Assembly (NCBI GenBank): GCA_964017185.1
Contig: OZ024880.1
Span: 34,004,329-34,068,328 of the forward strand
Direction: 5' to 3'
Length of the DNA stretch: 64,000 nt
From: Rugalucina vietnamica
Lineage: Eukaryota > Mollusca > Bivalvia > Lucinida > Lucinidae
Shown one piece after another: positions 21,318 to 35,400 of this stretch. The position numbers were made by a program, and so were the translations under genes. The notes under the pieces were generated by a model. The model did no database searches and was not told the origin of the DNA. It saw nothing but the letters and a program-made list of their open reading frames with translations. The number at the start of each line of letters is the position of its first letter. The first letter of the stretch is position 1.

Positions 21318-24300
21318 GGCGAAACAACTCACGGGCGAAACAACTCACGGGCCAAACGACCCACCTAGTAAGGGCGAAACGACCCACCCATAAAACCAGG
21401 GCGAAGCGACTCAGGGCGAAACGACCCACGGGCGAAACGACCCGGATTCCTTGGAACGCCACAAAATATTCCTAATACTCCGTATACGTCACACAAACTC
21501 CACAGCAGCGAAACGTACATAGCACATACCCCATTGATACGCGAGATACGCCACACGCACGTCGCTGATACGCCGTAGATACGAAAAGAGAGTCGAGGAT
21601 ACGCCACACATACGTCTCACATACGTAGCAGATACGAAAGGTACGCTGTACATACGCCACGGTTGCGTGGCATGTTACCCGCGACGTACGTGTGGCGTAT
21701 CAGGAGTATGAGCTACGTATCTACGGCGTATCTGCCACGTTGCTTTCGTATGTGCGGCGTATGTTTGACGTATGTACGGCGTATTGGACCTGCCACGTAC
21801 GTCAGCGGCTACAAAGGCCTAGGGAATTTAAGGCCTGATTTCGGCCTCATGTGTTGGTAAAAAGTTGAATTTTGGAATTTTGAGGAGAGAAGTATTGCAA
21901 ATAGCAGGTATAGGTCCCTGATTATAAATTCTAGCACAATTATTACATGAAAATTCCACATGTTGCCATGGCAACGCTCCGAAAAGCATAGAAATACCAC
22001 TTTTTGCAATTTTGGGTCTATTTTTCACCTTTCAACATCATTTTCAACTACCGGCCCACGTGACGAACAATTTCTTATTATGAAATAATTATGAAGTATC
22101 ATCCAGAGATATTGTATGCTAAGTATCATTTTGTTCGTCGTGTGGGCTGGCACTTCAAAATTAAAAAAATGTGTTCAGAAATAATCAAAAATAGACCAAA
22201 AAGTGCAAAATGTGCTCTATCTATGGTTCTTCTGGGTGTTGCCATGGCAACGCTTGTAGAATAAATGAAGTACTTGTTCTTGTTTTTGATAGAGGAGATA
22301 TATGTCTGTTTCAAGGAGTAGTTTTCTCACCTAAATTCCAAAATTTATTTTTTAGCAAAATCTGAGGCCAAAATCAGACGTTAAATGCCCTAGTCCTTTT
22401 TAAGTGCACACATAAAAAACGTAGCATCTCGGCGTATGAGCTACGTATCATGAAGTATGAGCTACGTATGCTCACGTGTGTACGACGTACGCGCGACGGA
22501 CCTTTCGTATATTGCTACGCCGTAGATACGTGAGTCGATACGCAATAGTATGACAGCGGTATAAGTAATACATCACCTAGAAACGGTGTATATATATTTG
22601 TTTGAGTGTTGCTCTTGTGTCATCAAACTGCATTTTACTAATTTTAAAGCAATTTATACATATATGGCCCTTCGCATGAGAAAACCCAATAATCTATGAT
22701 TACGATCAGCTTTGACACAAACTGGCCTGTACAGCCACGTGCACAGAAGAAGGCACAGAGAAGCTTGAAATTTTGGATGTTAGAAGAAGAGGGATAGCAC
22801 TTTCAGTGTAGCGAAAACAAAGGTGCTGATCACTCAGCTATGCATTTACTGGGAGGCTGATCTGCGCTTTTGCTTTCGCATATGCAGATTGTTTTGTTTT
22901 GATTTTTTCTTATGTTGCAGCTCATATAAATCAGTTTACCATAAAATTATCCCTTTAAATAAGATTTATTTTACAAACTTATGTTTTGAAATTCAATCGA
23001 TTTCTATGCGACCAAAATTCAAAACGATCGAAGCCTCAGTACAAAGGTAGCATTGCGGTCTATCATTCTAAAGAAGGCGGCCACACATATCGTGACTAGT
23101 CACACCTACACCACAGGACCGCCAGAGGTACGTCGTACGTACGCAGCTGGAGCAAGATACGTCGATCCTTGGTCTCAGCGTATCAAGTCAATTCAACGTA
23201 TGCAAGGAAAGACTAGAAAGAAACAGTGGATCTAGAAAAAGCCTCTGTGATGTAGTTTTGCCAGGCAAAACATGGCCATGTGTTCCACCCCGAGCTTCTC
23301 TAGATCTTCGGGCGAGACATTAAACCAAAATCCCGTCCTCGTGCGACCATAGCTGTTGACTGGGACGTAAAAACCAAATAATTAAATCAACTGAATGCAC
23401 ATGACTGTACCATATCTACTGTCCATATCCTTTCATCATTTGGTCTTCCGATCAAAATGATGACTTTTCTACCAAAAACTTGTATCTCTGGGTTTCAGCA
23501 TATCGCTATTAGCGTTTCCTGTTGGTGTACGGATTTGGAATTTAATTGTTTTAGTTCCTCTGCATTTTTCCGTTTTTACTTTTTAAATGTTCCTTAAGTT
23601 CTAAGTAATGTCGGGACGAAGTCACCGCTTCCGTGGTTTTAACCAGCACTCTGGGATGTTAATTAATTATAATGTGTATTACTCAAGGACAAAGCACTAT
23701 GCCACCAGTGGGGATCGAACAAAAGGACCTCTCCACACGGAGTCCGATGCTCTATCAGAACGCCACTGCGCTCCCCTACTTTTTGGAGTCAACCACATAC
23801 GTTCTAACTAAGAAAATGAATACCCACACTTTATGTTTTCGTTCATAAATAACGAAGTTATAGGCGTTTGAATTTCTGAAGTGATCCATCTTTAATGATA
23901 TCAAGTAAATGGAAACGTCAGAAGTAATCCAAAATCTACAGTGAAGTTAGTCACTAGTGACTTTTGATATCTTGAGATTTGATATCAGTGAAATTTGATA
24001 TCAATGAAAATACCAATTTTATCAAGTTTTGATATACATTGGTTTTCACTGTTAAGTATAAAATAACCTTATTTATTTCGCTTTTATATAATGAACTTGG
24101 TGGAGCCACGTTTTTGCTGTGTTCTAACACAGTGTCGTCACTATACAGGCCGGTGGATCCCGGTTTTACTTCGGTAAACCCCGATGTTAAGCCGGATGGT
24201 TGTCAACGATGGTGTCGGTGACGACCGGGCCCAAAACCGGCTTCACGGTGGGCAAACTTTTAAAGGAGTTCCAGTGAAGGCACAGCTTGAATTACCCCCA

Positions 24301-25520
24301 GTTTACGATGGATCATCCCGGTTTATCATGCTCGAACGGTTTGTCCCGGTGTCGCCCAGTTCTGCACCGGAATGTCCCGGCTTGCCACGCATGTCCATGG
24401 TGGCGCTATGGTTCCATCCCAGTCCTCGTTAACCGTAGATAATCCGGGACAGTTAGAACATGGCTTAAGCATCGAGCATTAAACCGTCTTCTACTAAATT
24501 AGCACCGTACTTCTTTGCCTAAAAGAATAATATAATGTAACTATAAGTTTAATGAGGTAATCTTGTGCAAACGAGCAAAATTAGTGGTAGAGGACAATAA
24601 CTACGATAACTACTTCCACCGTGCAGTGTTCTTCAACATAACAAGGCACTTTTATGCTTCGCATAATATTGGTTGACACCCAGAAACCTAGGAACCGCTG
24701 GCGTCGTCCCAACATGACTGAAAAATTGTTGATAGTGACATGAAGTCAGAACCAAACAAAACCCAATACTACCTTCTCTCTAAGACTTTGCGCGATGGAT
24801 CCTTTAGGCCGCACAATAAAGGATGGCATTTATTTTATCTAGTCATTGTTGCTTTTCTTCTTAAGTTTTGAATAAGTTTATCCCCTGTTTTAGTATATTT
24901 CAAAATAAATGCCTTTCAACATATTTTAAATAATTAAAGAAACTGCAGTCATACCGGTTCTACTATCATTCCAGGCCTATATTCGCCGGTATGTATTGAT
25001 ATTTAACGTCCAATTCAACACTTTTCCAGCCATGTCGAGACGAGACCCCCGCCTCAAACTGATTTAGGATCGCCAGCAATATTGTGAAACCCTACTTTTG
25101 GTAGACAATCTTCAAAAAGTAAGAAAGAAAAAGGGGGAAAAAAGAAGAATTCGCCATGTTTTTGCTTAGAGCAGATGTATCCGACGAGGGCATATCATGA
25201 CTTCCAAATGCTTTGAAGAAGTCAAATCAATTGGAGGCACCGTCCCGACATCACCGTAGCTGTTGAATGTGACGTAAAGCAACAAACAAAACTGTTTAAC
25301 TCGTTGAGCAAGACACGAAATAACCTACCTACTAGTAAATGACCAATAAATTTCATCGAACCACTTAGGTATAAAATGACAAAATTAGTTACGAACTGAC
25401 CATCTAGTACCCAGATAGCTAGGGTGGAAAATATTATATTCAAATGATGAAAGTGGTTACGAAATGAACAAAAATGTGTACGGAAAGACCGAAGTTGTTT
25501 TCAAAATGACATGGGTTCGG

Positions 25521-25558
<38 letters not shown>

Positions 25559-28500
25559 ATTCGGGTACGAAACGATAGGAAACCATAGTGAAAATAAATG
25601 AAAATGTATTAATGAAAATTTTACCTCAGCCCTCTCAATAGGTCTTGGCAGAATCTGTGTCTGGCTTTCACTTACAATGCCTAAAACGATAAAATCATGC
25701 AAAATGACCTGGTATGTATAACATGAATGCAATATTGTTACTGGTTAGTGTGATGATCTGTGGTCAGCTCGACACTGTTATTTCCCTTTGAGAAGCGAAT
25801 ACTTGTCATGAGTAGTCAATACCCGTATCGGACCTCAAATTTATCTACAGTACATGTACATATAATAAAATCGTGTCTCTATACCACTTTCAACTGTTAT
25901 ACAATATCTAAATTGGAGGTGGACTAGGTGCTATTCTACAGATTTATATATACACCCATCCATATGGCATCTCAGTGGCTCCTTAAACGGAATGCGTAAT
26001 AAAGCGAAATCCAAAATATACATGAGTGGTATTATTTAGTTTTATGTTTGAAAAACAGAACTGACACTGTACCCTTACCAAATGTCTAGAAGTTTTGAAG
26101 TCGCCTCGTCATGGGACCTGCATAACATTCCTCCTATTCCCCGCTCCCCATCTCGACAATATTCCATTGGAGAATCACTGGATTTTAATATTGTTTTGCT
26201 TTCGCATTCAGGAATTGACGAACCGCTCATGGCTATATGTTGTTTACATTTTATTGATGACGCGTGACTATGTGAGTGCGCAAGCCTACTACGGTACCCC
26301 GCCTTAAGTCACGCCTAAAACTCTTTATAATATTTGCGGTAGAATCGAAAAATGTAAATGAAGCAAAATTAAGGTATTTCCCTTAATTTAAGCCCAAATT
26401 AAGGCGCGTAAATGAGAATTTTAATGCCCATGTTTAGGCACCATTTTAGCACAAAACTTATGACCAAAAATTTTTTTTTCACATATAAAATTGATTGAAA
26501 ATGTACTGTGACTTTAAGGATGTCATTACATAACTTAAAACATTGTCATTGGCAGGTACACATTGCATTAGATACGAGGCTATCGTAACTCTCTTTAAAT
26601 AATCATGTCAACTGTTAATGATATTCTCAGATGTCCAGTTTTTTTAAATTTGATAAACTTTCAGACAATTTATGTGCTGAAAACATGCATTTGCATGGTA
26701 GCATTATACAGGGTAGTAGGTATAGTTAGATATTCCATTTCTACTTCAGTACTTTAGCGAATGTGGTGTAAGTTTTAGGGTATCTACAATAGATGCCAAT
26801 GAACAACATTCATGTCAGAAACTGGCAATATTCACAGTACTTACATAATACCAATCGCCGAAAGTTGAAAACTTGACATTAAATCTACCAGAATTTTGGT
26901 ACATGCCAAAAGCAGCATCCTGTCCAATCGGACTGCTCACGATCAATATAAACAAACTACCAGTTTAACACACATAAATATATACACAAATTGTAGAAGT
27001 TTCATTCAGGCCAGACTAATAACCATCCAGCAATGAGCCATGCAATGCAGGGTGCGGGGTCAATTTATTTTGCGACATTGCAGGGGTATGTTATTAATGA
27101 AACGGAGCTGTATGCCATATGTGAAAAACTCCACTTTTACTGAATACAAGTTTGCCTTTTTGCTTCTGCATTCCGCAAAACTCAATTTTTGAAAGCAAAA
27201 CAGGAATAAAATGTTGAATCTGATCGTTCTGAATGAATAAACGACTTCGGACCTAAATTTTCATGCTTAATCTCAAAACCAACTAATCAAACAAAATCTA
27301 CAGTTTGCATTGATTTCTATGGAAAGCGAAATTCTTGTAAATTTTGCAAATAAAACCGTAAAAGAAAAAATCCGCTAGGACACTATAACCAGAACGTGCA
27401 TGTTTAGATTCCTTACGGGTCATATCGAATATCTGGCCTAGCATTTACAACCTGCAAAATGTATACCCAAAGAACAAAACGTGATCATGAAACCTACCCC
27501 CGGAAAAGTATGGACTTACCGCCGACAGTCGGTCAGAAAATAAGGAATTTATGATCAAAGTTCATCAAGCAATGTCTTAGCTTTATGCTAACGAAAAATT
27601 ACGACAATGTGAGTTCAAATAATGAAGTTATCGCAAAGACTAGTAGTGCGTTTCTTAAATTTAGCAAACATTTTCTGAATAAAAGATGGCCGCTCTCCGC
27701 CGCAGTTTTTGTTTGATGCTAACCATTTCCATATAGAAGCCCTTTTGGATACTACAGATTCTGACAAGTTGTCAAAACATTTTTCATAATTTTTACAAAG
27801 AAGGATATTCACAGTCTAAACTTGGTAGTCACATTATTACAGGTGTTCCCTAACTTATTTCCATGTGTATATTTTTGATCAGATATTCTTCGGCCTTGTA
27901 GGTAACAATAACAAATAATACATATCTCGGGTGAGTTCGAATTACGGCCAGCTTGAATCACGGACTGCGGAGTTAGCTGCCCGGGAGCGTCTTGAAAAAT
28001 CACCATAGAATTATTATGGAGAAAGTCGTGTCAGCACATTTTCTGTATTATTTTGTGTCGATTCTGTTTCATACAATCAGGTAACAAAGACAACCACAAT
28101 GATTTCACTTACGAGTTTTGTTCTGAACCCAATTCTAATTGCGGAGTTAGCTGCCCTTAAGTGTTTGAAATGATATGTAGTGTTGTATAATGCTCTAACA
28201 CCTTCATTTTTGATAGGATCTTCTCAATTTTGTGCATGTAACGAGATCATGTCTCGGATGACGTCGAACCGAGCAGGGACTGTGAAGCTGCTTTTGAGAG
28301 TTTTGAAAAAAATCTAATAGTCTTATAATGGAGAAAGAAGTACCAACACATTTTCTCTGTTATGTTCTATCGAATCTTTTTAATTCTTGCAGATAACAAG
28401 AACAGTCACAATATATCGGATGAGTCAGAATTTCGACCAGATCCAAATACTTATTGCGGAGTTATGTTTGGAAAAAAAGATATTTAGTGTTGTCGAAATT

Positions 28501-31500
28501 CTAGCCCCTTCGTTTTTAATCGGATCTTCATCATTCTTTGCAACAACACGATCTCGGATAGGATCTAAATGGCCAGATCCCATTCTTGATTGAAGTGTTA
28601 GCTGCCATTGGGTGTTTGAAAAATTGTTGATTAATGTTGTCAACACTCTATTGACTTCATTTTTGATAAGATCTTCTCCATTCTTGGAAGTTACAAGGAT
28701 AAACATAACATCTCAGATGAGTTCGAATTTCGACCAGATCAAACCTCTGATTGTGGAGTAAGCTGCCCTTGAGAGTTTGAAAATTTATATTTATCAGTGT
28801 AGAGGTAGCTGCCCTTGAGTGTTTAAAAATGAATATTAGCTAATAGTTTTAATCATGTCGATTCTCAGGTGAGCGATCGTTGCCCTTTGGGCTACTTCTT
28901 AAGATTTGTGTGGTGTCTTTTTCTTTCTGTCTGGGTTTGGGTTCGGGTTCTGGTCCTACTAGCGTTACTTTGGAATGAAAATTGTTTGGTTGGACGGGTC
29001 AATTATACAAATGAGCCGCCTCATGGGAAAACCAACAATCTGCATAGGCGAAAACAAAGACGCAGATCAGCTTCGCGGTAACCGCGAAGCTGATCAGCGC
29101 CTTTGTTTTCGCTACTCGGATAGTACAATGCCTCATCTACCTAACTCCAAAATTTCAAGCTTCTAGCCTGCTTCTGTGCTTGTACAGCTCGGTTTGTGTC
29201 AGACCTGTTCGGAAACCACATTGTTGGTTTTCCCACGAGGCGGCTCAAATAACATTACAATACTGATCATATTCTGGCGGTCAAACTACATGTACAGTAT
29301 AAGTATATTCACGCTTACCTACAATGTCCTTTATCTGCCCAGCTGAGGGACCCTTAAAGTCATCCGGGAGATATGCTTCTGGTAATACAGACTCGCCAAT
29401 TTCCTCATACACTGACACCATTGAATGATGTATATGGACCTGTGGGGAAATGTTTTCATACTGACGATGTGGATATGCGTTAGCATTTTATGCTTATTTA
29501 AAATGTGGGGTTATTACATTTGCAAATCCATCACAAATTCCGTATCAATAACTACATGTGAGATTAGCCATTTCCATGTCGAGTGTTTGGTTGAAAATAG
29601 CTTTTTCGTTTTCACACCCGTCAGCATTACGATAAAAATCATCGAGAGTTTCTTCATTAATAGCAGTGAGATAAATGTATATCAAAAAAAGTAATTCTAA
29701 CACACATCGTGCATATAGCCAATGGTTAAAAACGTGTTATATTGTGCAACAATTCTCTGGGCGAATAAGCGTGAAATTACTTTGCGCCATTTTGATTATT
29801 ATTTATGACGTCAACTATCCCATCAGTGACGTAATGAATGTGTGTAAATACCCGCATTACAGTCAGATATTTGGCGGGATATCTACATTGCAATGGCGGA
29901 AAGCTGAACGATATCGACGGTTTCAGCGACTTTTATTGCGTTTATTTATGTTAGAATCGAAATAGATCAGCTCAAGCGCATGAATTGTTGAGTACTAATT
30001 CACAGTTTTACGATAAGTTGTAAGAATATAGATCACTCGCGCTACGCGCTAGTGATTTGTTCTTCTTTACAACTGACTTCCAAACAGTAAATTATTACTC
30101 AACAATTCACGCATTTGAGCTTCTTTATTTTGATTCTAACACACAATATAAGGAATTCCGCCATTATAGATACTCCGCTTAATATTTGACTGTAATGTGG
30201 GTATTTCACACATAAATTACATAAGTTATGCGCTAAAACGACGTTGAACCGTCTAACGGTTCTTGATGGGATAGTTGACGGTACAAGTCGAAATGGCGCA
30301 AAGTAACGTCACGCTTATTCGCCAAGTGAATTGTTGCACAATATAACACGTTTTTTTAACCATTGACTATACAGGTGTGGTAGAATACCATGTATCTTTG
30401 AATCTACTGTATGTACGTATATCAGTTTATCAAATATTTGGTCTATCTTTTACAATTGACGCGTTTTAGATGTGAAAAGCACGCTTACTCTATTTCGTAT
30501 TTTCTCAGCTAAGAGAGGTTTGAAGACATTTATAAATGCCTCAAAAACAGGGCCGGTATTATAGTAGTTCAAACTCTGGATCCTCGCCGGTGCGGATTTC
30601 TGAAAACAACAGATGAAAACGGTATACATACGATGTAGAAGTACACAGCATGTAGTGTGCAGCTAAGACTGAGAATAACAGCTTGGTGATAAAGGCAAGG
30701 AATTTCTGACGACATGCCGTTTAGTATGTATTCGGGTCATTTGTCGTTTTTGATCACGATTGTCATGATGTATCTATATGAGTATAAAGCATTACAGAAT
30801 GCAATTGCAAAATGTATTCGGTTTCATCTACTCATCAGAACCCGACTGGTACTCCATATACCTTTTACAAAGAGTATTGCACGGAATGCACTTATCTCAT
30901 AAGAGCTATCAAAAGGCCTACGAATGAGGTGATACATTTGACTTATTGAGGTATGTGTCTTACATTTCCGTATTCTGCCGCCTGTTTCCAGCCATCTAGC
31001 CCAACCCACGTCATCATATCCATGTGCACATCCGCGAAATCGATGAAGAAACATAGTCCATTAACTTGGACATTCTCATCGAAAAAGACTGTAGAATGGA
31101 TAAGTGGATAAAATGCCCGCGTAAATTCTCCATAAGAATATCGACCAGATGTGTCGATTGCGCCTGGAAATGATAGATACAGTGATAATATACGCATTTA
31201 TTTTAAACTTAGCAGTGAAATTAATGTATATCAAAAATGGATAAAAGTGATATTTTCACTGCGGAATTCATATTGATATTTTCACTAGTGATTGATATCA
31301 GCCGATATTTTCACTGTAGAGTTTGGATTACTTCTGACGTTTCCATTCACTTGACGTCATTAAATGTGTCTCACTTCAGAAATTCAAATGCCTATAACTC
31401 CGTTATTTACGAACGAAAACATAAAGTGTGGGTATTCATTTTCTTAGTTAGAACGTTAGGAACAATGTGGTACCAAAATTATTTGTGTTTTCAAAAATTT

Positions 31501-32416
31501 TTGGTTTTTGCATTTTCACCGCCTGCTTTGTGAATAGGAAATGCCAGTGTATTGTATAAAATAAAAAGAAAATTTACTTATTATCGGTAAATCGGTACGC
31601 ACTCGTGAAAATTTTGATGTTTTCAACTCACTCGATGAAATATATTTGGTACTTAACGCGGCCCCCTGTGGCCGAGCGGTTAAGAGCGCTGTTTCTAAAT
31701 CACTCGATCATCTCACCGCTGTGACTGGTGTGGCCCCGCTTTGGCCACACGTAGTTCTGCTTGCGGGTGTGTCAGGTGGTTTTTCTCGGGGTTCTCCCGT
31801 TTTCGCCCCAACTACTGATTGGCCCGTCTCATATGAGCTGAAATAATCTTGAAAGGGACGTAAAACTGAATCAAAATAAAAAAATAGAATAAAAACAACA
31901 ACAACAAAACAACAACAACAACAAAAAAATAAAGACTTAACGTACTTGTGAGGCCAACACATGTTTTCAAGGTTTCAAGAAAATATAATAATAAAACAAG
32001 ACAACAACAACCAAAATACTAACCAAAATATTTGGTCCCCATTTTTAACCACTGATGTAACTGGTAAAGAATACGAGATAATGCGACAGAAAATAAAAAT
32101 CAAAACTGAGACACCTCAAGAGCAGTGAACATATTTATGAGAAAGGGGATGTGCCATACCACGGTTTCGGCCTCATTTGACCCTTTTTATTTGGCAACAT
32201 GGAGCCAAATTTTGATACAAACTAGTAATATCAAAATGGGGCAAATATATTACATCTTGGTTAGAAAATGTATCTAAACCGAAAATAATGTCTCAGAAAA
32301 TCCAGAAAATCTTCGCTGATCGCGAAGGACCAGCAGGAAAGCATAACATGTACTATAAATGGTGTACAAAGAATTTTATGGGCCGCCACACGGCTCAACA
32401 CCATCCGCAGTAATCT

Positions 32417-32456
<40 letters not shown>

Positions 32457-35400
32457 AAAAAAATAAAAAACCCTGAGACACCTCAAGAGCAGTGAACATA
32501 TTAATGAGAAATAGGATGGACCATACCATGGTTTCGGCTACTTAAGCCTCGACAGTGGCCCTTTTGATTTGGCAACATAAAGCCAAAGAGAATTACTGTA
32601 ATTTTGCAACTTTCAACTGGGCAGTCGATACAAACACTAGTAATAGCCAGTCTAAGACTGAATGAACAACCATTGTGTATATATACAAGGATCGGTCAAA
32701 ACATTCTGTCATAGGTGTAATACCTTTGTTAACACTGTTAAGAGTTCTAAAATTTGTGAATCTTGTTGTGTGTGACTCATGTGTTACATATTCATAACTA
32801 CCATTCGCATTTTCTTCATTTATAATGATAAATTATGAGCTTGATTTTCACTGTAGATAGGGATAAGAAAACGCAAACTGATTGCAAGCATTCTCAGAGG
32901 ATTAGAAAAATAAATGGGTTTACGGAGAGACTTTTTAGGGACGTCACATGACACAACCACAAGAACTCTGATATATAAAGGTAAAAGCAGGCAATGATCA
33001 GGAAATGGAGCAAACAGAAAGAAATTCCCACTCCAAAAACCGAGGTGTGAAAAACCTAAATGAACAATCAGGTACTTATACTAAGAAAACATATTAGGAA
33101 GACGAGTGAGCAGCTACGTATATCCAAATAGGCGGTCACTCAGTTACCCAAAGCGTACATATGGTACAAACAGCACAAAAATTCAACACCAAAACATAAA
33201 ACAAATAGAACCACTACAGAAAATTATAAAATTACTGGCGGACATAAACTGGGTTTGCAGGTACGTACAGTAACCTCACCCTCAGCTTCTGCAGTGGTTC
33301 ACAACATTTAGTTGGCGAATCTCCAACTAGTCGATGAATCATCAAGGAAAAACAAATAAACCATGATAACCACCATGATTAATCAAAAACAAGGACTCAC
33401 AGATACAATATATAAGCTGCCTGTGGCGATGGAGAGCCATGGGCGCCAAAACAACATCACTGAAAATCCGGAGCAAAAGAAAAACACTAGTTAAATCCCG
33501 GTGGGCCAAACAAGAAGCTCCGGCCCCAGCCGACTAAAATGAATATCTATGTCGGGGCCATCGGCCGACCTACTGGCGTGATCAACCATGATTGGGTTAA
33601 AAACTAAGCATGCATACTGTCGCATATATATATATAACATTTAGGTTATGTCCTATACGTTTGTAACGTACAATGATTTTTATAAACTGAAAAGAAAAAA
33701 AAAAACATTCCTTAAAATTTGTAAACCAAGATATCCTAAAAGCGTCTTTATATAGCCTAACATTAAATTTGAAAAAAAAAAAAAAAAAAAAATACTAGGC
33801 ATCAATAGGATCAGGCGTGTTTTACTTACTGACTTTTCCACAGATCACAGGTCGCCCTAATCTGTCTCTTTCTGGTAGAATATACATTGAACAACTGTAA
33901 CAAATTAACTCCTATAAGCCTGGCGTCCCTTTTGTGGGACATAGGCAAACAGCATAGCCCCAGATGTGACGTTCTGCAGCGTCCCATCTGGGGCTATTCT
34001 GTTTGCACAGAGAAATTTCATCGAAAAATGAGATAAAAATTAAAAATCACTCCTAACGCCCCTAGAAATGAAAGTTGACTCATCCAATTGATAATGATGG
34101 GAAAATCCATTCGTCAAATATGGGTTAATACTGAATGTGTTTGAGCCTTTTCGTGAGAAAACCAACAATCTGGGTTTCCCTCCGGATCCGACACAAACCG
34201 GCCTGTACACTCACAGATGCAGGCAAGAAGTTTGAAATTACGAATTGAAGAAGATGATGAATTGTACCAGCCGTAAAGCCAAAACAAAGGCGCTGATCAG
34301 CCGTGCAGTTACTGAACGGCTGATCTGCGCCTTTGGTTTCGCATATGCAGATTGTTGGTTTGCTTCGCAGCTGATCAGTGCCTTTTTTTCGCTACACGGA
34401 TAGTACAGTTCTCCTACTTTCTAAATCCGAAATTTCCATCTGTGACAGTACAACCCGGTTTATGTCGGACCTCGTCGGAAACCCCGAAGGCCAGTTTTCT
34501 CGGGTCACGTTTGTAGAGAAGTGTTTGGTTTGCAAAATTCTCAATATATTTTTCTAAAGCTTTGGGCATCATGTGTTGTTTTTTTTTTTTCTAAAGAAGT
34601 TTATTATCTTTAGGTAACCGATAAGTGACTCAGTTATAATACTATTCTCATGCACACCTTTATACAAGCTATATGTAATAGTTAGAGTATGGAGGAGAGG
34701 TCAATACGAAAATTATAGACCCGGCACGTGAACTTAAAGCCGACCGAGCTCAGCGAGGGAGGCTTTAAGTTCACGTGCCGGGTCTATAATTTTCGTATTG
34801 ACCGATTCCGACATACTCTAACTGACTTATATACTGGCTGCTTTGTTTCCTTATAACAACTGCTACTAATCTTAAGACAGCAAGCCTGTTAGCCAAACCT
34901 TGCGCAGCATATTTAGACCAATTATATTCCGCTTAATTTTCTTTTCTCGCGACATGGCATATTAGCCAAACTATCCCACGGACTTATCGAGGTAACTAAC
35001 TGTGAACGATATTTACATTTCCTCGTGCAATCATGAACAAATAGAACCTTCACAGTAATTTCCCTTGTAAACGTCGTTAAACGTATTGCTGTTGATTAAC
35101 GCAAATAATTCAATACCATCTAAGTATGATTTTACATAATAGTACGGTACATGAAACTGAAACTTGGCGATAAAATGCACCCATAAGGGGAAAGGACAAA
35201 CTTGGTCTCAAATGAAAGCTTATCACCCCTGCTATTGATCCCCGGTTGTCGTAGCTTTCCAAAAGTGTAGCGTCATATTAAAAAAAGGGGAGATAACTCC
35301 CTACTATAACAAAGCAAGTTTTGACAGACAGTTGTTTCATTTAGAAAAAGTCATAGAATTATTTTTGGAACAACGTGCATTTCCAAATTATGTAATACAA

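Noticed and set aside
31660-31700. tRNA-Leu/Ser gene
   Set aside because: Only the A-box half is good; no B box or foldable cloverleaf, and a SINE body follows.
33872-33874. Nearer acceptor AG for CRAL-TRIO exon 3
   Set aside because: It gives a 42-nt exon out of phase with exon 2 and drops the conserved YILPE segment.
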